This document shows, piece by piece, positions 8,100-17,323 of a stretch of 33,879 nucleotides of DNA. Each line of letters starts with the position of its first letter. Positions within the stretch are counted from its first letter, which is position 1. The notes beneath the pieces are model-generated. The model saw only the letters and a list, made by a program, of their open reading frames with translations, was not told the origin of the DNA and did not search any database. Both the position numbers and the translations under genes were made by a program. The stretch spans positions 1 to 33,879 of the forward strand of contig PNEW01000013.1 in NCBI GenBank assembly GCA_002922725.1. The letters run 5' to 3'. The DNA is from Verrucomicrobia bacterium Opi.OSU.00C (GTDB lineage Bacteria > Verrucomicrobiota > Verrucomicrobiia > Opitutales > PNEW01).

Positions 8100-9485
8100 A
8101 TGAATACTCTTCGACATGTAGCTATTGTAGGGCGACCCAATGTTGGTAAGAGTCGACTTTTTAATCGTCTTTCAAACAGCAACATTGCGATCGTACACGA
8201 TGAACCAGGTGTAACACGAGATGTCAATAGTGTTGTTGTTGATGATAAATTCATACTCTTAGATACAGGTGGTATAGGTTTAACTATAAAATCTAATAGC
8301 CAGGATCTTAATTTTGCTGTTGACGAACAGATAGATTTTGCCATCCAAGCCGCAGATATAATTCTTTTTTTGGTTGATGGCCGTAATGGGTTAACAGCCC
8401 TCGACGAAATTATTGCAGAAAAGCTTCGAAATTATGGAAAAACATCATTTTTAGTGATTAATAAAATAGATTACCCTAAACTTGAAGAAGAAACAGATGA
8501 TTTTTCACGCTTGGGGTTAGGGGCGGGTTTAATGATATCAGCTGAGCACAGTCGGGGTATTGAAGATCTTCGTTCTCATATATATAGACTAATTGGACCG
8601 ATAAGTGATCAAAATATAAATAAAGAAGACCAAAGGATAAAACTATGTTTTTTGGGACGTCCCAACGTTGGTAAATCTTCGATATGCAACAGTTTGATTA
8701 AATCAAAACGCTTGATCGTTGACGAAAAGCCGGGGACGACAAGAGATGCCGTAGAGATTGATTTTGATTACCTCAAAAATGGTGAATCAACTTGGCTATT
8801 TACTCTCATCGATACTGCTGGTTTACGTAAAAAGAAAAAGATCAATTCTTCGGTCGAATACTTTTCAACTGTTCGGTCACATCATGCTATTGAAAGGTCT
8901 AGTGTGGTTTTTTTAGTCCTTGATGCAAAGACGGGTGTAACAAAGCAAGATAAATTGCTTGCTGGAAAAATATTAGAGTTTGGACGTAGTATAGCGATTA
9001 TAGTAAATAAATGGGATTTTGCCCTAGAGTCGTTCGAACGAAATCCAATTCCAGGCTATGAAGACGAAGCAGAATTTCGCAAAGAATTTACAGTATCCTT
9101 GCTTAAAGAACTCTTTTTTTTACCCGATAGTCCAGTTATTTATGTATCTGCTAAGACAGGTTACGCTTTAGAAAATATACTAGAATCAGCATCTTTACTT
9201 AATGAAACGTCGCTACGTCAATTATCTACACCCCAAATTAATCGTTTAATTTCTAAATTAGTATTACGTAAATCTCCTCCAATGATAAAAGGTAGGCGAT
9301 TTAAAGTATACTATGCTTTGCAGACAGGTAAACAACCACATCGCATTCGCTTATATTGTAATCAAATAGCACGTTTAGATGACAGCTACCGACGCTATTT
9401 AGAATCCAATTTCACATCAGAATTTAAATTGCAAGGATGTCCGATAAAAATTGAGCTTGTGGGCAAAGAAACTCGAGGAAAATGA
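8100..9485 (+). CDS. der: Ribosome-assembly GTPase Der (EngA)
   Basis: Der is a 50S-subunit assembly GTPase with two G domains in tandem. The first has GRPNVGKS (residues 11-18), DTGG and NKID; the second has GRPNVGKSS, DTAG and NKWD. A C-terminal KH-like domain follows (KGRRFKVYYALQTGKQPHRI). I chose the ATG at 8100, two bases after the aminotransferase stop; a TTG at 8082 would overlap that gene and add only six residues not typical of the family. The length, about 461 residues, is normal. It sits at the end of the lrp-type/aminotransferase unit and 37 bases before fmt. Confidence 0.96.
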   Translation: MNTLRHVAIVGRPNVGKSRLFNRLSNSNIAIVHDEPGVTRDVNSVVVDDKFILLDTGGIGLTIKSNSQDLNFAVDEQIDFAIQAADIILFLVDGRNGLTALDEIIAEKLRNYGKTSFLVINKIDYPKLEEETDDFSRLGLGAGLMISAEHSRGIEDLRSHIYRLIGPISDQNINKEDQRIKLCFLGRPNVGKSSICNSLIKSKRLIVDEKPGTTRDAVEIDFDYLKNGESTWLFTLIDTAGLRKKKKINSSVEYFSTVRSHHAIERSSVVFLVLDAKTGVTKQDKLLAGKILEFGRSIAIIVNKWDFALESFERNPIPGYEDEAEFRKEFTVSLLKELFFLPDSPVIYVSAKTGYALENILESASLLNETSLRQLSTPQINRLISKLVLRKSPPMIKGRRFKVYYALQTGKQPHRIRLYCNQIARLDDSYRRYLESNFTSEFKLQGCPIKIELVGKETRGK

Positions 9486-9522
9486 GATAATATTTTGAAA
9501 AAATAGTTGAAGGGTTAATTTA

Positions 9523-10527
9523 TTGAGTAAGATTTCAACAGTATTTATGGGGTCTGATGCCATCGCTTTACCGATGCTAAGGGATCTTTTAACTTCTTTC
9601 AATGAGAGGATTAGTTTAAAAGGTGTGATCACGCAACCCGACCATCATTCTGGTCGTGGGTTGAAACTAAAAATTAATCCGATTAAGAGTTGGGCGGTAC
9701 AAAATAATATAGCTGTTAAACAACCTGTAAAATTAGGGAATGAAATATGTCATTGGTTGGAAGAACAAGGATGTGCCTTTATTATTATTATGGCTTATGG
9801 ACGTATTTTACGAGAAAAGTTATTAAAGATTCCTAAGTTAGGTGTAATCAATTTACATGCTTCATTATTGCCAGCTTATCGTGGAGCTTCCCCTATTCCA
9901 GCAGCGATTGCCTCGGGTGATTGCTTTACAGGAGTTACGATAATGCGTGTTGTGCCGGAACTTGATGCAGGGCCGATACTTGATTATGAGAAAGTATCGA
10001 TTGATTTAATAGATGATGCGCATATGGTAGGAACAAAGATTGGAAAAGCAGCGGTTATTGTAACAGAAAGAAATTTATCCAAAATTATAGAAGGAAGATC
10101 AAAATTTGTTCCACAAAACAATAAAGAAGCTACTTTTACACGCCTTTTGGATAAAAAAGATGGAATTCTTGACTTTAGAGCTTCAGCTAATGATCTAGCA
10201 AATCGTATTCGTGCATTAACCCCTTGGCCAGGTTGTGTTTTTTATTTTGATATGCATAGAATTAAAATTGGTAAAGTAAAAGCTGATAACAAGCCTTTAT
10301 CTATTGAGCCAGGTGTGATTATTGGTGAGAAACATGGTGCTTTATGCGTTAGTACGGGTTCTGGTATTTTACGCATGCTTGAATTGCAGCGTCAGGGTGG
10401 TCGCTTGTTACCGGCAAAGGAATTTCTTAGAGGTTTTAAAATGGAATATGGTACTGTTTTACCTGAGAAAAGAATGGTACCTCTTGTATCTTCTCAACCT
10501 TTTTTAAAGAAAAATGGTAGTTATTAG
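9523..10527 (+). CDS. fmt: Methionyl-tRNA formyltransferase
   Basis: Fmt formylates initiator Met-tRNA using 10-formyl-tetrahydrofolate. The catalytic triad positions fit the family: N110 and H112 in GVINLHASLLPAYRG and D148 in ELDAGPIL. The C-terminal OB-like domain follows from about residue 205 (NRIRALTPWPGC). The start is a TTG at 9523, preceded by a weak AAGGG at a usable distance; no in-frame ATG stands earlier than the conserved STVFMGSD. The length of 334 residues is slightly above typical because of a basic tail. No def (peptide deformylase) gene is adjacent. Confidence 0.95.
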   Translation: MSKISTVFMGSDAIALPMLRDLLTSFNERISLKGVITQPDHHSGRGLKLKINPIKSWAVQNNIAVKQPVKLGNEICHWLEEQGCAFIIIMAYGRILREKLLKIPKLGVINLHASLLPAYRGASPIPAAIASGDCFTGVTIMRVVPELDAGPILDYEKVSIDLIDDAHMVGTKIGKAAVIVTERNLSKIIEGRSKFVPQNNKEATFTRLLDKKDGILDFRASANDLANRIRALTPWPGCVFYFDMHRIKIGKVKADNKPLSIEPGVIIGEKHGALCVSTGSGILRMLELQRQGGRLLPAKEFLRGFKMEYGTVLPEKRMVPLVSSQPFLKKNGSY

Positions 10528-10635
10528 GGAAAATTACCCAATAAACCGTGGAATTAACCGCTTTTTTGTCTTTTCTTTGAATCCATTAACCTTATTTTTA
10601 TAAAAGTTACTAAATAGACGTATTTGACAATTTAG

Positions 10636-11295
10636 ATGTTCAAAATGAACTATAGGCTAAAATACATAGAATTTTTTTTTATTTGGGTAATGACTTTTTA
10701 TATCCCGGAGGTATTTGGAAAGGAAAGTGAATCACCTTCCAAACAGTATCATCACCAACTCTCACCAATGTCACAAAATGAAATGGCAAATCTAAGCTCA
10801 GATATAAATATGCTTAAAGCCAAAATAGCTCAGCTTGCGATGAAGGTGGAGCAACTAAACCGAGATAATAATGAAATAAGACTTACCTTGGTTAAAAGAA
10901 TTGATAGAAATGATGAATTTATAACAAAACCAAATTTTTCATTGGCATTGAATGAGTTGAAACAAAAATTAATTGAACATGATGCACAACAGAAATTAGC
11001 AATTATCACTGAATTTACACATTCAATGGAAAAATTAGCGAACCAAACTGAAAGTGCATTAAAGGCTTTGGCTGGAGTGATAGAGGCTCAACCATCATCT
11101 GTCCCTACGATTGAATTTTCCAATGATTATTCTCGAGAAGGTATAGCTTATACAGTGAAAAGTGGTGATACCCTTTCTAATATTGCTAAACTTCACGATT
11201 CTACCGTAAGAGATATTCAAAATGCCAATCACATTGCAGTACCTGAAAAATTGCAAGTTGGCACAACACTCTTTATTCCAAGATCAAGCAAATAA
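10636..11295 (+). CDS. Exported LysM-domain protein with coiled coil
   Basis: The 219-residue protein starts with a hydrophobic stretch (YIEFFFIWVMTFYIPEVFG) that looks like a signal peptide or anchor. The start is ATG 10636 or the in-frame ATG at 10645. A heptad-rich region around residues 50-90 (INMLKAKIAQLAMKVEQLN) should form a coiled coil. The last 45 residues are one LysM domain (YTVKSGDTLSNIAKLHDSTV, ending LQVGTTLFIPRSS), which binds N-acetylglucosamine in peptidoglycan. No catalytic domain is present, so it is a wall-binding structural or adaptor protein. The next gene, parB, starts four bases after its stop. Confidence 0.82.
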   Translation: MFKMNYRLKYIEFFFIWVMTFYIPEVFGKESESPSKQYHHQLSPMSQNEMANLSSDINMLKAKIAQLAMKVEQLNRDNNEIRLTLVKRIDRNDEFITKPNFSLALNELKQKLIEHDAQQKLAIITEFTHSMEKLANQTESALKALAGVIEAQPSSVPTIEFSNDYSREGIAYTVKSGDTLSNIAKLHDSTVRDIQNANHIAVPEKLQVGTTLFIPRSSK

Positions 11296-11299
11296 TTCT

Positions 11300-12208
11300 A
11301 TGGCACAATCAAAATCTAAATCGAGACTTGGCCGCGGGTTAGATAGTCTAATTACTGGTGGTAAAAATAAGGATATTCAATCGATGGTGACAGAAGAAGA
11401 TATTGAGTCCGGTGAAGAAAAGGGATTTTTAGAAATACCAGTTTCTAAAATTAAGCCTAACCCTTATCAACCGCGAAAAGATATGAATCCTGTTCATATC
11501 AGTGAACTTGCTGAGAGTATCCGTTCCGAAGGACTATTACAACCTATTGTTGTTAGAAGCCGGGGAGATTTTTTTGAGATCATTGCTGGTGAAAGACGCT
11601 TTCGTGCATTTCAGAAGCTTCAACTAACCAGAATTCCAGTCCGAATTTTGAATGTCAGTGATAAATCTTCAGCGGTTATGACTTTAATTGAGAATCTGCA
11701 AAGGGAAGAATTAAACCCAGTTGATGAGGCAGTAGGCTATGCCAGTTTAATCCGTGATTTTGGTCTCACTCAGGAAGGTGTATCTGAGCGAGTAGGAAAA
11801 GGAAGGGCTACTATTGCTAATTCTCTAAGGCTTTTGCACTTGGAAGATGAAATTCAAGGGTTTCTCAGGTTAGGATATATATCTGCAGGTCAGGGTAAAT
11901 TACTATTAAGCATTGATGATAGAGAACAACGGTTACACCTAGCACGACGAGTTATTGAAGAAGATTTGAGTGTGAGAGAAACCGAAAAACTTATAAGTAG
12001 AACAAAAAAAGGGAAAAATAATTCGACTTTAATCCGGCCCTCAGTAGATGTAGAAAATGCAGCAATTCAAGATTTAGAGAAAAAGATAGCTTCTCAATTG
12101 AAAACAAAAGTATATTTTAGGCATAATAAGAAAAAAGGGAAAATCATTATTGAATATTACGGGAATGATGATCTGCAGCGGATTCTGGAGAAATTACGAT
12201 TAGATTAA
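11300..12208 (+). CDS. parB: Chromosome-partitioning protein ParB
   Basis: The 302-residue ParB/Spo0J-type protein starts at ATG 11300, giving the classical SRLGRGLDSLI N-terminus that contacts ParA; an earlier in-frame start at 11222 lies inside the LysM gene and was not used. The CTP-binding ParB domain carries ISELAESIRSEGLLQPIVVR and GERRFRAFQ, followed by ENLQREELNPVDEA. A central helix-turn-helix (LTQEGVSERVGKGRATIAN) recognises parS, and a C-terminal dimerisation segment closes the protein. No parA gene is in the window and I found no clear parS site nearby, so it may be separated from its partner. Confidence 0.95.
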   Translation: MAQSKSKSRLGRGLDSLITGGKNKDIQSMVTEEDIESGEEKGFLEIPVSKIKPNPYQPRKDMNPVHISELAESIRSEGLLQPIVVRSRGDFFEIIAGERRFRAFQKLQLTRIPVRILNVSDKSSAVMTLIENLQREELNPVDEAVGYASLIRDFGLTQEGVSERVGKGRATIANSLRLLHLEDEIQGFLRLGYISAGQGKLLLSIDDREQRLHLARRVIEEDLSVRETEKLISRTKKGKNNSTLIRPSVDVENAAIQDLEKKIASQLKTKVYFRHNKKKGKIIIEYYGNDDLQRILEKLRLD

Positions 12209-12272
12209 TTTACCTTAGTTATTTTTATTTCTTCTTGAGTGTAACTAACTAATACTTAGCATTTGATACAAT

Positions 12273-12728
12273 ATGAGTGGTATTCTTTTATCTATTTTTA
12301 CACTGATCCTTATACTCGTAAGTATATTTCTAGTTTTAATCATCCTAATGCAAAAAGCGAGTACAAGTGGTGGTATGGGGGCTGCTCTTGGTGGTGGAAT
12401 AGCCGAGTCTACTTTTGGTACGGACACAGTAAATGTACTGACTAAGGGGACTATTTACGCAACGATTGCTTTTTTTATCATTTGTTTGGGACTTTATCTT
12501 GGTTATATGGCTAGTATAGATAATATGAAAGATAACGAACTAGTGCTACCCAATTTACAAGCTGAGAACCTAAGTGAAGATAGTGTATCAATAATTGATA
12601 ACCAGAATGCAATGCTTGAAATTGAAAGAACAGGTAACTCTCAGGTAATCGAAGGTCTTGATATAAATAATGAATCCTTAGAGCCCCTTCATGGGAAGAT
12701 AGACTCATCTGAAGGAGAGAATCCTTAG
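12273..12728 (+). CDS. secG: Preprotein translocase subunit SecG with long C-terminal tail
   Basis: SecG is the small auxiliary subunit of the SecYEG channel. Two membrane segments are visible (about residues 4-25 and 58-80), joined by the conserved cytoplasmic loop [21 protein letters not shown]. Residues about 85-151 form an acidic, low-complexity tail. Family members are often 75-110 residues, so this protein is long. No ribosome-binding site is obvious. The following gene starts within 45 bases and encodes an exported protein. Confidence 0.92.
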   Translation: MSGILLSIFTLILILVSIFLVLIILMQKASTSGGMGAALGGGIAESTFGTDTVNVLTKGTIYATIAFFIICLGLYLGYMASIDNMKDNELVLPNLQAENLSEDSVSIIDNQNAMLEIERTGNSQVIEGLDINNESLEPLHGKIDSSEGENP

Positions 12729-12772
12729 TTTTTGCATTGGAATCATCTTTGGCATCGAGATCTGTACCGAGT

Positions 12773-13642
12773 ATGTTGAACTATTGCCGATTGATGCAGT
12801 ATGCACTGCCATTGGTCATTTGCTTTACTGAACCTTCTATTGGGAAGGCAAAGAATTTAGCTGTACCCTCAAGTATTAATGATACAGAACGTAGACACGT
12901 TGCTTTAGAAAAATTTCGCAGTTACCAATGGTCTAGTGATTTTAGCTTTTTAATAGAGATGAAACACATGCCGCGGCGTGGACGAGAAACTGTATATGAT
13001 GGCCAAATGTGGGGTACAGTTGATAAACAAGGGACTCTTCAACGATACCATTTAAGCACTATTGATAAAGAAAAAGTAGGGAGAAAAAATGTTAATCTGA
13101 TAATTAAAAATGGTATCAACCCATACGTCTATTCTCATGATGATAATGAGGCATATCATAAATTAACCGATAAAGAACTTTTCGAACCATTATTTGCTTG
13201 TCTCATATATACCCCTTTTGACTTACAATTACCTTTTATCTACTGGAATGATTATGTTTATGGAGGTTATGAACGTATAAAAGGCCGGTTGGTTTATACT
13301 TATATATTTTACCCCCCAGATTCTTTAAAAAAAGAAAATCCAGCTTTAGGCTCAATTCGATTGTCGCTGGATGTTCGATTTAATGCACCTGTTAAAATAG
13401 AAATATTTGACGATAAAGAAAGTCTTACAAAAACCTTTAAAATTATTAATTTTAAAAAAATTGGTAAGGAATGGATCCCTAAAAGTATTGACCTATTAGA
13501 TGAACGTTCAAGGGATAAAACACGTTTTACTATAGTGGCAGTCGCGTTTAATATAAAATTACCTCATCAAATATTTTCTCCTCAGACTTTAAATGCAGTT
13601 GTAAGGGCAATACCTATCGATGACTTTCAATTTATTAAGTGA
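12773..13642 (+). CDS. Exported LolA-like (outer-membrane lipoprotein-sorting-like) protein
   Basis: I place the start at ATG 12773, giving a signal-peptide-like N-terminus (MQYALPLVICFTEPSIGKA); a TTG at 12737 in the same frame is possible. The mature part of about 265 residues is rich in alternating beta strands. FSFLIEMKHMPRRGRE is followed by DGQMWGT and, near the end, KIGKEWIPKSIDLLDERSRDKTRF. This layout resembles the LolA-like fold family seen in proteins annotated as outer-membrane lipoprotein-sorting. A role in the periplasm is inferred from the signal peptide; the specific function is unknown. It follows secG closely and converges on the ABC ATPase gene. Confidence 0.6.
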   Translation: MLNYCRLMQYALPLVICFTEPSIGKAKNLAVPSSINDTERRHVALEKFRSYQWSSDFSFLIEMKHMPRRGRETVYDGQMWGTVDKQGTLQRYHLSTIDKEKVGRKNVNLIIKNGINPYVYSHDDNEAYHKLTDKELFEPLFACLIYTPFDLQLPFIYWNDYVYGGYERIKGRLVYTYIFYPPDSLKKENPALGSIRLSLDVRFNAPVKIEIFDDKESLTKTFKIINFKKIGKEWIPKSIDLLDERSRDKTRFTIVAVAFNIKLPHQIFSPQTLNAVVRAIPIDDFQFIK

Positions 13643-13707
13643 TAAAAGGTTCCTTTCAGTAATATTTGATTAGGGGTGTGCTTTTTCGTCTCTTAATTTT
13701 TTACTTC

Positions 13708-14838
13708 TTACTTTAGGACATTTTTTGTTTTTGGATCGAAAAAGTGGATTCGACCTGGTTCAAAATTTAAATTAATAATTTGATTTATTAGATAGCGATT
13801 TTTGCTTCGTACTTTAGCGACAAAAGGTGTTACTCCAGTATTAAGATATAGAAAGGTTTCCGCCCCCATTGGTTCTGATACTTCCAGTTTTGCTTGGATG
13901 GCGTAACCTGAAATTGGATTATTTACTGTGGTCAAATCACTAATGTCTTCAGGACGTGTACCCAATATTATTTCTTTATTTAAATAGGTTGAAGCTATGC
14001 GAGATTCCTTTTTCTGTAATGTTAAGACAATAGGGGTGTCGGATTCATTGTATTCGATGAATTTTATCTGATTATTTGTTCGTGTAATCTTTCCTTGGAA
14101 GAAGTTCATAGATGGACTACCAATAAATCCTGCGACAAATGTATTTGCTGGGTGATGGTAGAGCTCTAATGGTTCAGCTACTTGCATGATATCTCCATCT
14201 TTCATTACTGTAATTCGATCCCCCATTGTCATTGCTTCAACTTGATCATGGGTTACGTAGATCATGGTGGTTGCCAATCGTGAATGCAACTTTGAGATTT
14301 CTGTGCGCATCGAAACACGCATTTTTGCATCAAGGTTGGATAAGGGTTCGTCAAATAGAAATACTTTTGGCTTGCGTACGATCGCTCGTCCAACAGCAAC
14401 GCGTTGACGTTGACCTCCTGACAGTGCTTTAGGCTTACGATCAAGTAGATCTTCAATTCCTAAAATAGCAGCAGCATCATTAACTCTTTTTTTAATTTCG
14501 AGTTTCGAATGTTTCATTAATTTTAACCCAAAAGCCATGTTATCATAAACGTTCATGTGTGGGTACAAAGCGTAATTCTGAAAGACCATTGCAATGTCTC
14601 GATCCTTAGGAAGAACATTATTTACAATTTTATTTTCTATTTTTATTGATCCTTCAGATATCTCTTCCAAACCGGCAATCATTCGTAAGGTTGTGGATTT
14701 CCCACAACCCGATGGCCCAACCAAGACCATGAATTCTTGATCATTAACCTTAAGATTTATATTATTTACAGCGCGGATTTTCAATTTTTTTCCATCACTG
14801 TAATCTTTAATTAAGTTATTTAAAACTACTTCGGCCAT
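13708..14838 (-). CDS. ABC transporter ATP-binding protein, MalK/UgpC/MsmK type
   Basis: The 376-residue protein starts at ATG 14838 ([13 protein letters not shown]); an upstream in-frame ATG at 14877 adds 13 unlikely residues. Walker A is GPSGCGKST (residues 41-49), the signature is [15 protein letters not shown] (138 onward), Walker B is [12 protein letters not shown], and the H-loop is [16 protein letters not shown]-terminal OB-type domain after about residue 240 includes [11 protein letters not shown], as in the sugar-importer ATPases that are shared among several permeases. No permease or binding protein is adjacent, which fits an orphan, shared ATPase. On its strand a TATAAT ends about six bases before the ATG, so a leaderless transcript is possible. 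Confidence 0.93.
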   Translation of the reverse strand: MAEVVLNNLIKDYSDGKKLKIRAVNNINLKVNDQEFMVLVGPSGCGKSTTLRMIAGLEEISEGSIKIENKIVNNVLPKDRDIAMVFQNYALYPHMNVYDNMAFGLKLMKHSKLEIKKRVNDAAAILGIEDLLDRKPKALSGGQRQRVAVGRAIVRKPKVFLFDEPLSNLDAKMRVSMRTEISKLHSRLATTMIYVTHDQVEAMTMGDRITVMKDGDIMQVAEPLELYHHPANTFVAGFIGSPSMNFFQGKITRTNNQIKFIEYNESDTPIVLTLQKKESRIASTYLNKEIILGTRPEDISDLTTVNNPISGYAIQAKLEVSEPMGAETFLYLNTGVTPFVAKVRSKNRYLINQIINLNFEPGRIHFFDPKTKNVLK

Positions 14839-15354
14839 GGAAAAATTATAATGCGATAAAAGTAAATTCCAGTGCAACAGAAAAAATATTTAATATAAAT
14901 ATTTAATATAAATTTTAAAATGTAGATAAAATCTAAATATAAATTAAGAAAAAAATAAAATTTTTTTTATTGCACTTATTATATTTTTGAGTAATTTTTT
15001 TTTCTAGTAATATTTTGTTGATACAACTAAAGATTGTTTTAAAAAAAATATAAAAACTATGACTACATTATATTATAATGTAGTCTCGTTACCCCCGGTG
15101 GCTTTACATGGTCATTGAAAAAAAAAATAAAATCAAAAAGACATTAGGTTTTAAGTTTGCACGTAAGTGTTTGTGGCACTTTATCATTTTTATTTTAAAA
15201 GATATGAATAGACTCATGCCGAATTTCCGTATGATTACTGAATAGCAATCTACGGTTACTTCTAAAACGATTCAGAATAAATATTTTGGAGAGTTTTAGA
15301 TTAACACTAGAATCCCCTAAAAAAAGGATTCTTAAATTCAACCCATAAATAAAT
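14839..15354. other. Very AT-rich intergenic region with a perfect palindrome
   Basis: This spacer of about 500 bases lies between divergent genes. From 14880 to about 15060 it is almost only A and T, with a repeated AAATATTTAATAT unit near 14886-14912. A perfect 25-base palindrome lies at 15061-15085, and a 7-bp stem (AGAATCC/GGATTCT, 15309-15332) lies just before the histone-like gene. A 45-codon open frame at 15108-15245 is present but has no clear support as a gene. The region probably holds the promoters of the ABC ATPase and the histone-like gene. Confidence 0.4.
15061..15085. promoter_or_regulatory. Perfect 12-1-12 palindrome, possible operator or hairpin
   Basis: The two 12-base arms (GACTACATTATA and TATAATGTAGTC) are exact inverse complements around one central T. 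The symmetry ends sharply on both sides. It contains TATAAT-like sequence in both directions, so it could be an operator covering divergent promoters. On the minus strand it is followed by a T-rich stretch and might also act as a terminator, though no minus-strand gene lies upstream to need one. Confidence 0.45.
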
Positions 15355-15678
15355 ATGCCAGCAAAGAAAAAAGCTAAAAAGCAGGCTGCTAAAAAACCAG
15401 CTGCTAAGAAAAAGGTAGTAAAAAAGAAGGCTGCTAAAAAGCCAGCTGCTAAGAAAAAGGTAGTAAAAAAGCAGGCTGCTAAAAAGCCAGCTGCTAAGAA
15501 AAAGGTAGTAAAAAAGAAGGCTGCTAAAAAGCCAGCTGCTAAGAAAAAGGTAGCTAAAAAGAAGGCTGCTAAAAAACCAGCTGCTAAGAAAAAGGTAGTA
15601 AAAAAGAAAGCGGCTAAAAAGCCAGCTGCTAAGAAGAAGGTAGTAAAAAAGAAAGCGGCTAAAAAAAGTAGGAGATAG
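15355..15678 (+). CDS. Histone H1-like lysine/alanine-repeat protein
   Basis: The 107-residue protein is built almost entirely of lysine, alanine, proline and valine. After 13 leading residues come six copies of a 15-residue unit ([15 protein letters not shown] with small changes), then KSRR. It resembles the C-terminal tail of eukaryotic histone H1 and bacterial Hc1/AlgP-like DNA-binding proteins, which bind DNA by charge and condense it. There is no folded domain. The encoding DNA is a 45-base tandem repeat and copy number could vary between strains. No ribosome-binding site is seen. A nucleoid role is inferred from composition only. Confidence 0.8.
   Translation: MPAKKKAKKQAAKKPAAKKKVVKKKAAKKPAAKKKVVKKQAAKKPAAKKKVVKKKAAKKPAAKKKVAKKKAAKKPAAKKKVVKKKAAKKPAAKKKVVKKKAAKKSRR
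15394..15663 (+). repeat. Six 45-base tandem repeats inside the histone-like gene
   Basis: Each 45-base unit encodes [15 protein letters not shown] or a one-residue variant (VVKKQ in the second copy, VAKKK in the fourth). The copies are nearly identical at the DNA level, with third-position differences in the last ones, so they arose by recent tandem duplication and remain prone to slippage. Confidence 0.9.
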
Positions 15679-15761
15679 ATATTAAGTTATTATAACCTTC
15701 ACAAAATTCGGGTCCCTAAATTTTCAAATCATTGAATATTAAAGGGATAACGAATGTGTAA

Positions 15762-15824
15762 ATTACCCAGGATAATGGGTAATGTTACCCCTTCGCTTGA
15801 ATTTATAATTTAAATACCAAGCGA
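15762..15824 (+). promoter_or_regulatory. Cluster of overlapping stem-loops
   Basis: ATTACCC (15762-15768) pairs with GGGTAAT (15777-15783). The GGGTAA can instead pair with TTACCC at 15785-15790, so the two stems exclude each other. A third stem pairs TCGCTTG (15793-15799) with CAAGCGA (15818-15824) and is extended by an inner ATTTA/TAAAT. A terminator follows at once. Competing stems before a terminator are the layout of attenuators or riboswitches, but the nearest downstream gene (icd) is about 150 bases past the terminator. Confidence 0.35.
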
Positions 15825-15831
15825 AATGACT

Positions 15832-15867
15832 CAAAGCCGTAGGTTAAATCCTGCGGCTTTGATTTTT
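15832..15867 (+). terminator. Rho-independent terminator
   Basis: CAAAGCCG (15832-15839) pairs perfectly with CGGCTTTG (15854-15861). The stem extends inward by a T-G wobble and AGG/CCT around a TTAAAT loop, and is followed by ATTTTTG. This is the clearest intrinsic terminator in the window and would end the transcript of the histone-like gene. Confidence 0.8.
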
Positions 15868-15998
15868 GAGCATAGGGATCTAGAATTTATTGAGATCTTT
15901 ATATAATTATTACGATAGGAATAATGGTAATAGTTTTGTTACTCTGACAAATTTAAAAAAGACTGGATTGGTTGGATTTATTTGTCATATATTTAGAG

Positions 15999-16004
15999 TA
16001 TAAT
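15999..16004 (+). promoter_or_regulatory. Possible -10 box of icd
   Basis: A consensus TATAAT lies only 11 bases before the icd ATG, with no good -35 hexamer at normal spacing. If used, the mRNA leader would be about five bases, nearly leaderless, in line with the lack of a ribosome-binding site. Confidence 0.35.
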
Positions 16005-16015
16005 ACTTAAAATAT

Positions 16016-17257
16016 ATGACCTATCAAAAATTGATTGTACCAGAAGGTAGCCGTATTACTCTGAATAAGGGTAATCTAATAGTTCCTAATAGACCAATTA
16101 TTCCTTTTATCGAAGGGGATGGAATTGGGCCAGATATTTGGGCTGCTGCACAGCGAGTGTTCGATGCTGCAGTGAAAAAAGCCTATGGAAGCAAAAAGGA
16201 GATTGTATGGTTTGAGGTCTTTGCTGGGGAGAAAGCATATAACAAATATAATAACTGGCTCCCCGACGATACCTTAACTGCAGTACGTGATTACCTAATA
16301 GGAATTAAGGGACCTTTAACTACACCAGTAGGCGGTGGAATTCGATCATTAAATGTAGCGCTCAGACAGGAATTAGATCTATTTACATGCCTGAGGCCGG
16401 TTCGCTATTTCCGTGGTGTATCTAGTCCAATAAAAAAACCAGAAGATGTTGATATGGTTATTTTTAGAGAAAATACAGAAGATATCTATGCGGGGATCGA
16501 ATTTGAGCAGGGATCAGAGGAGGTAAAAAAAATGAAAAAATATTTGGAGAAGAGCTTCCCCGAACGATTTAAAAAAATCCGTTTTCCTAATACAGTAGGA
16601 CTTGGGTTAAAACCAGTTTCTATTGAAGGTTCAGAACGAATTGTTCGTGCGGCAATTAAATATGCAAAAGAACATAAGCGAAAAAGTGTTACTTTAGTTC
16701 ATAAGGGTAACATCATGAAGTTCACGGAAGGTGCTTTTCGTGATTGGGGATACCAACTTGCGAAGAATGAATTTGGGGCTAAAGAATTGAATGGGGGACC
16801 ATGGTGTCAATTACCTGAAGGGATCATTATTAAAGATGTCATTGCTGATGCATTCCTTCAGCAGATTTTAACAAGGCCATCTGAGTATGATGTTATAGCG
16901 ACACTTAATTTAAATGGTGATTACATTTCGGATGCGCTTGCGGCACAAGTTGGTGGTATAGGAATCGCTCCCGGTGGTAATATCAATTACGATACTGGAA
17001 ATGCAATTTTTGAAGCTACCCACGGTACTGCTCCGAAATATAAAGATCATGATAAAGTCAATCCTGGTTCAGTCATCCTATCAGGAGAAATGATGTTTCG
17101 TTTTATAGGTTGGAATGAAGCGGCTGAAAATATTATAAGAGGAATTGAAAATACAATTAGTTCAAAGGTGGTAACTTATGATTTGGCTCGCTTGATCAAG
17201 GCGGCCAAAGAAGTGAAGTGTTCTGAGTTTGCCACTTCCATTATTAAAAACATGTAG
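16016..17257 (+). CDS. icd: NADP-dependent isocitrate dehydrogenase
   Basis: This 413-residue enzyme oxidises isocitrate to 2-oxoglutarate in the citric acid cycle. The substrate loop [16 protein letters not shown] contains the serine that AceK phosphorylates in E. coli, and [11 protein letters not shown] is conserved. The segment [10 protein letters not shown] carries the Lys-Tyr pair that marks NADP rather than NAD specificity. [20 protein letters not shown] holds metal-binding aspartates. Length and order match the E. coli-type homodimeric enzyme. It is monocistronic, preceded by a TATAAT and a strong terminator, and no AceK gene is visible. Confidence 0.96.
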   Translation: MTYQKLIVPEGSRITLNKGNLIVPNRPIIPFIEGDGIGPDIWAAAQRVFDAAVKKAYGSKKEIVWFEVFAGEKAYNKYNNWLPDDTLTAVRDYLIGIKGPLTTPVGGGIRSLNVALRQELDLFTCLRPVRYFRGVSSPIKKPEDVDMVIFRENTEDIYAGIEFEQGSEEVKKMKKYLEKSFPERFKKIRFPNTVGLGLKPVSIEGSERIVRAAIKYAKEHKRKSVTLVHKGNIMKFTEGAFRDWGYQLAKNEFGAKELNGGPWCQLPEGIIIKDVIADAFLQQILTRPSEYDVIATLNLNGDYISDALAAQVGGIGIAPGGNINYDTGNAIFEATHGTAPKYKDHDKVNPGSVILSGEMMFRFIGWNEAAENIIRGIENTISSKVVTYDLARLIKAAKEVKCSEFATSIIKNM

Positions 17258-17323
17258 AAAAGTCGATATATCGATTACTTAATCAGAGGGATAAAGAGGA
17301 TGATACCAATCGATTGATTGATT

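Noticed and set aside
15108-15245. A 45-codon open frame after the palindrome
   Set aside because: There is no clear ribosome-binding site, no recognisable family, and the composition is close to that of the AT-rich spacer.
15394-15663. Regular 45-base repeats that could look like a CRISPR or satellite array
   Set aside because: The repeats are contiguous with no spacers, stay in one frame and encode a lysine-rich protein.
16523-16530. A8 run inside icd as a seventh frameshift site
   Set aside because: The frame stays intact on both sides and the protein has normal length and motifs, so this run is in phase.
17263-17274. TCGATATATCGA palindrome after icd
   Set aside because: Twelve-base AT-rich palindromes occur by chance at this composition, and no T-run or partner repeat supports a terminator or operator.
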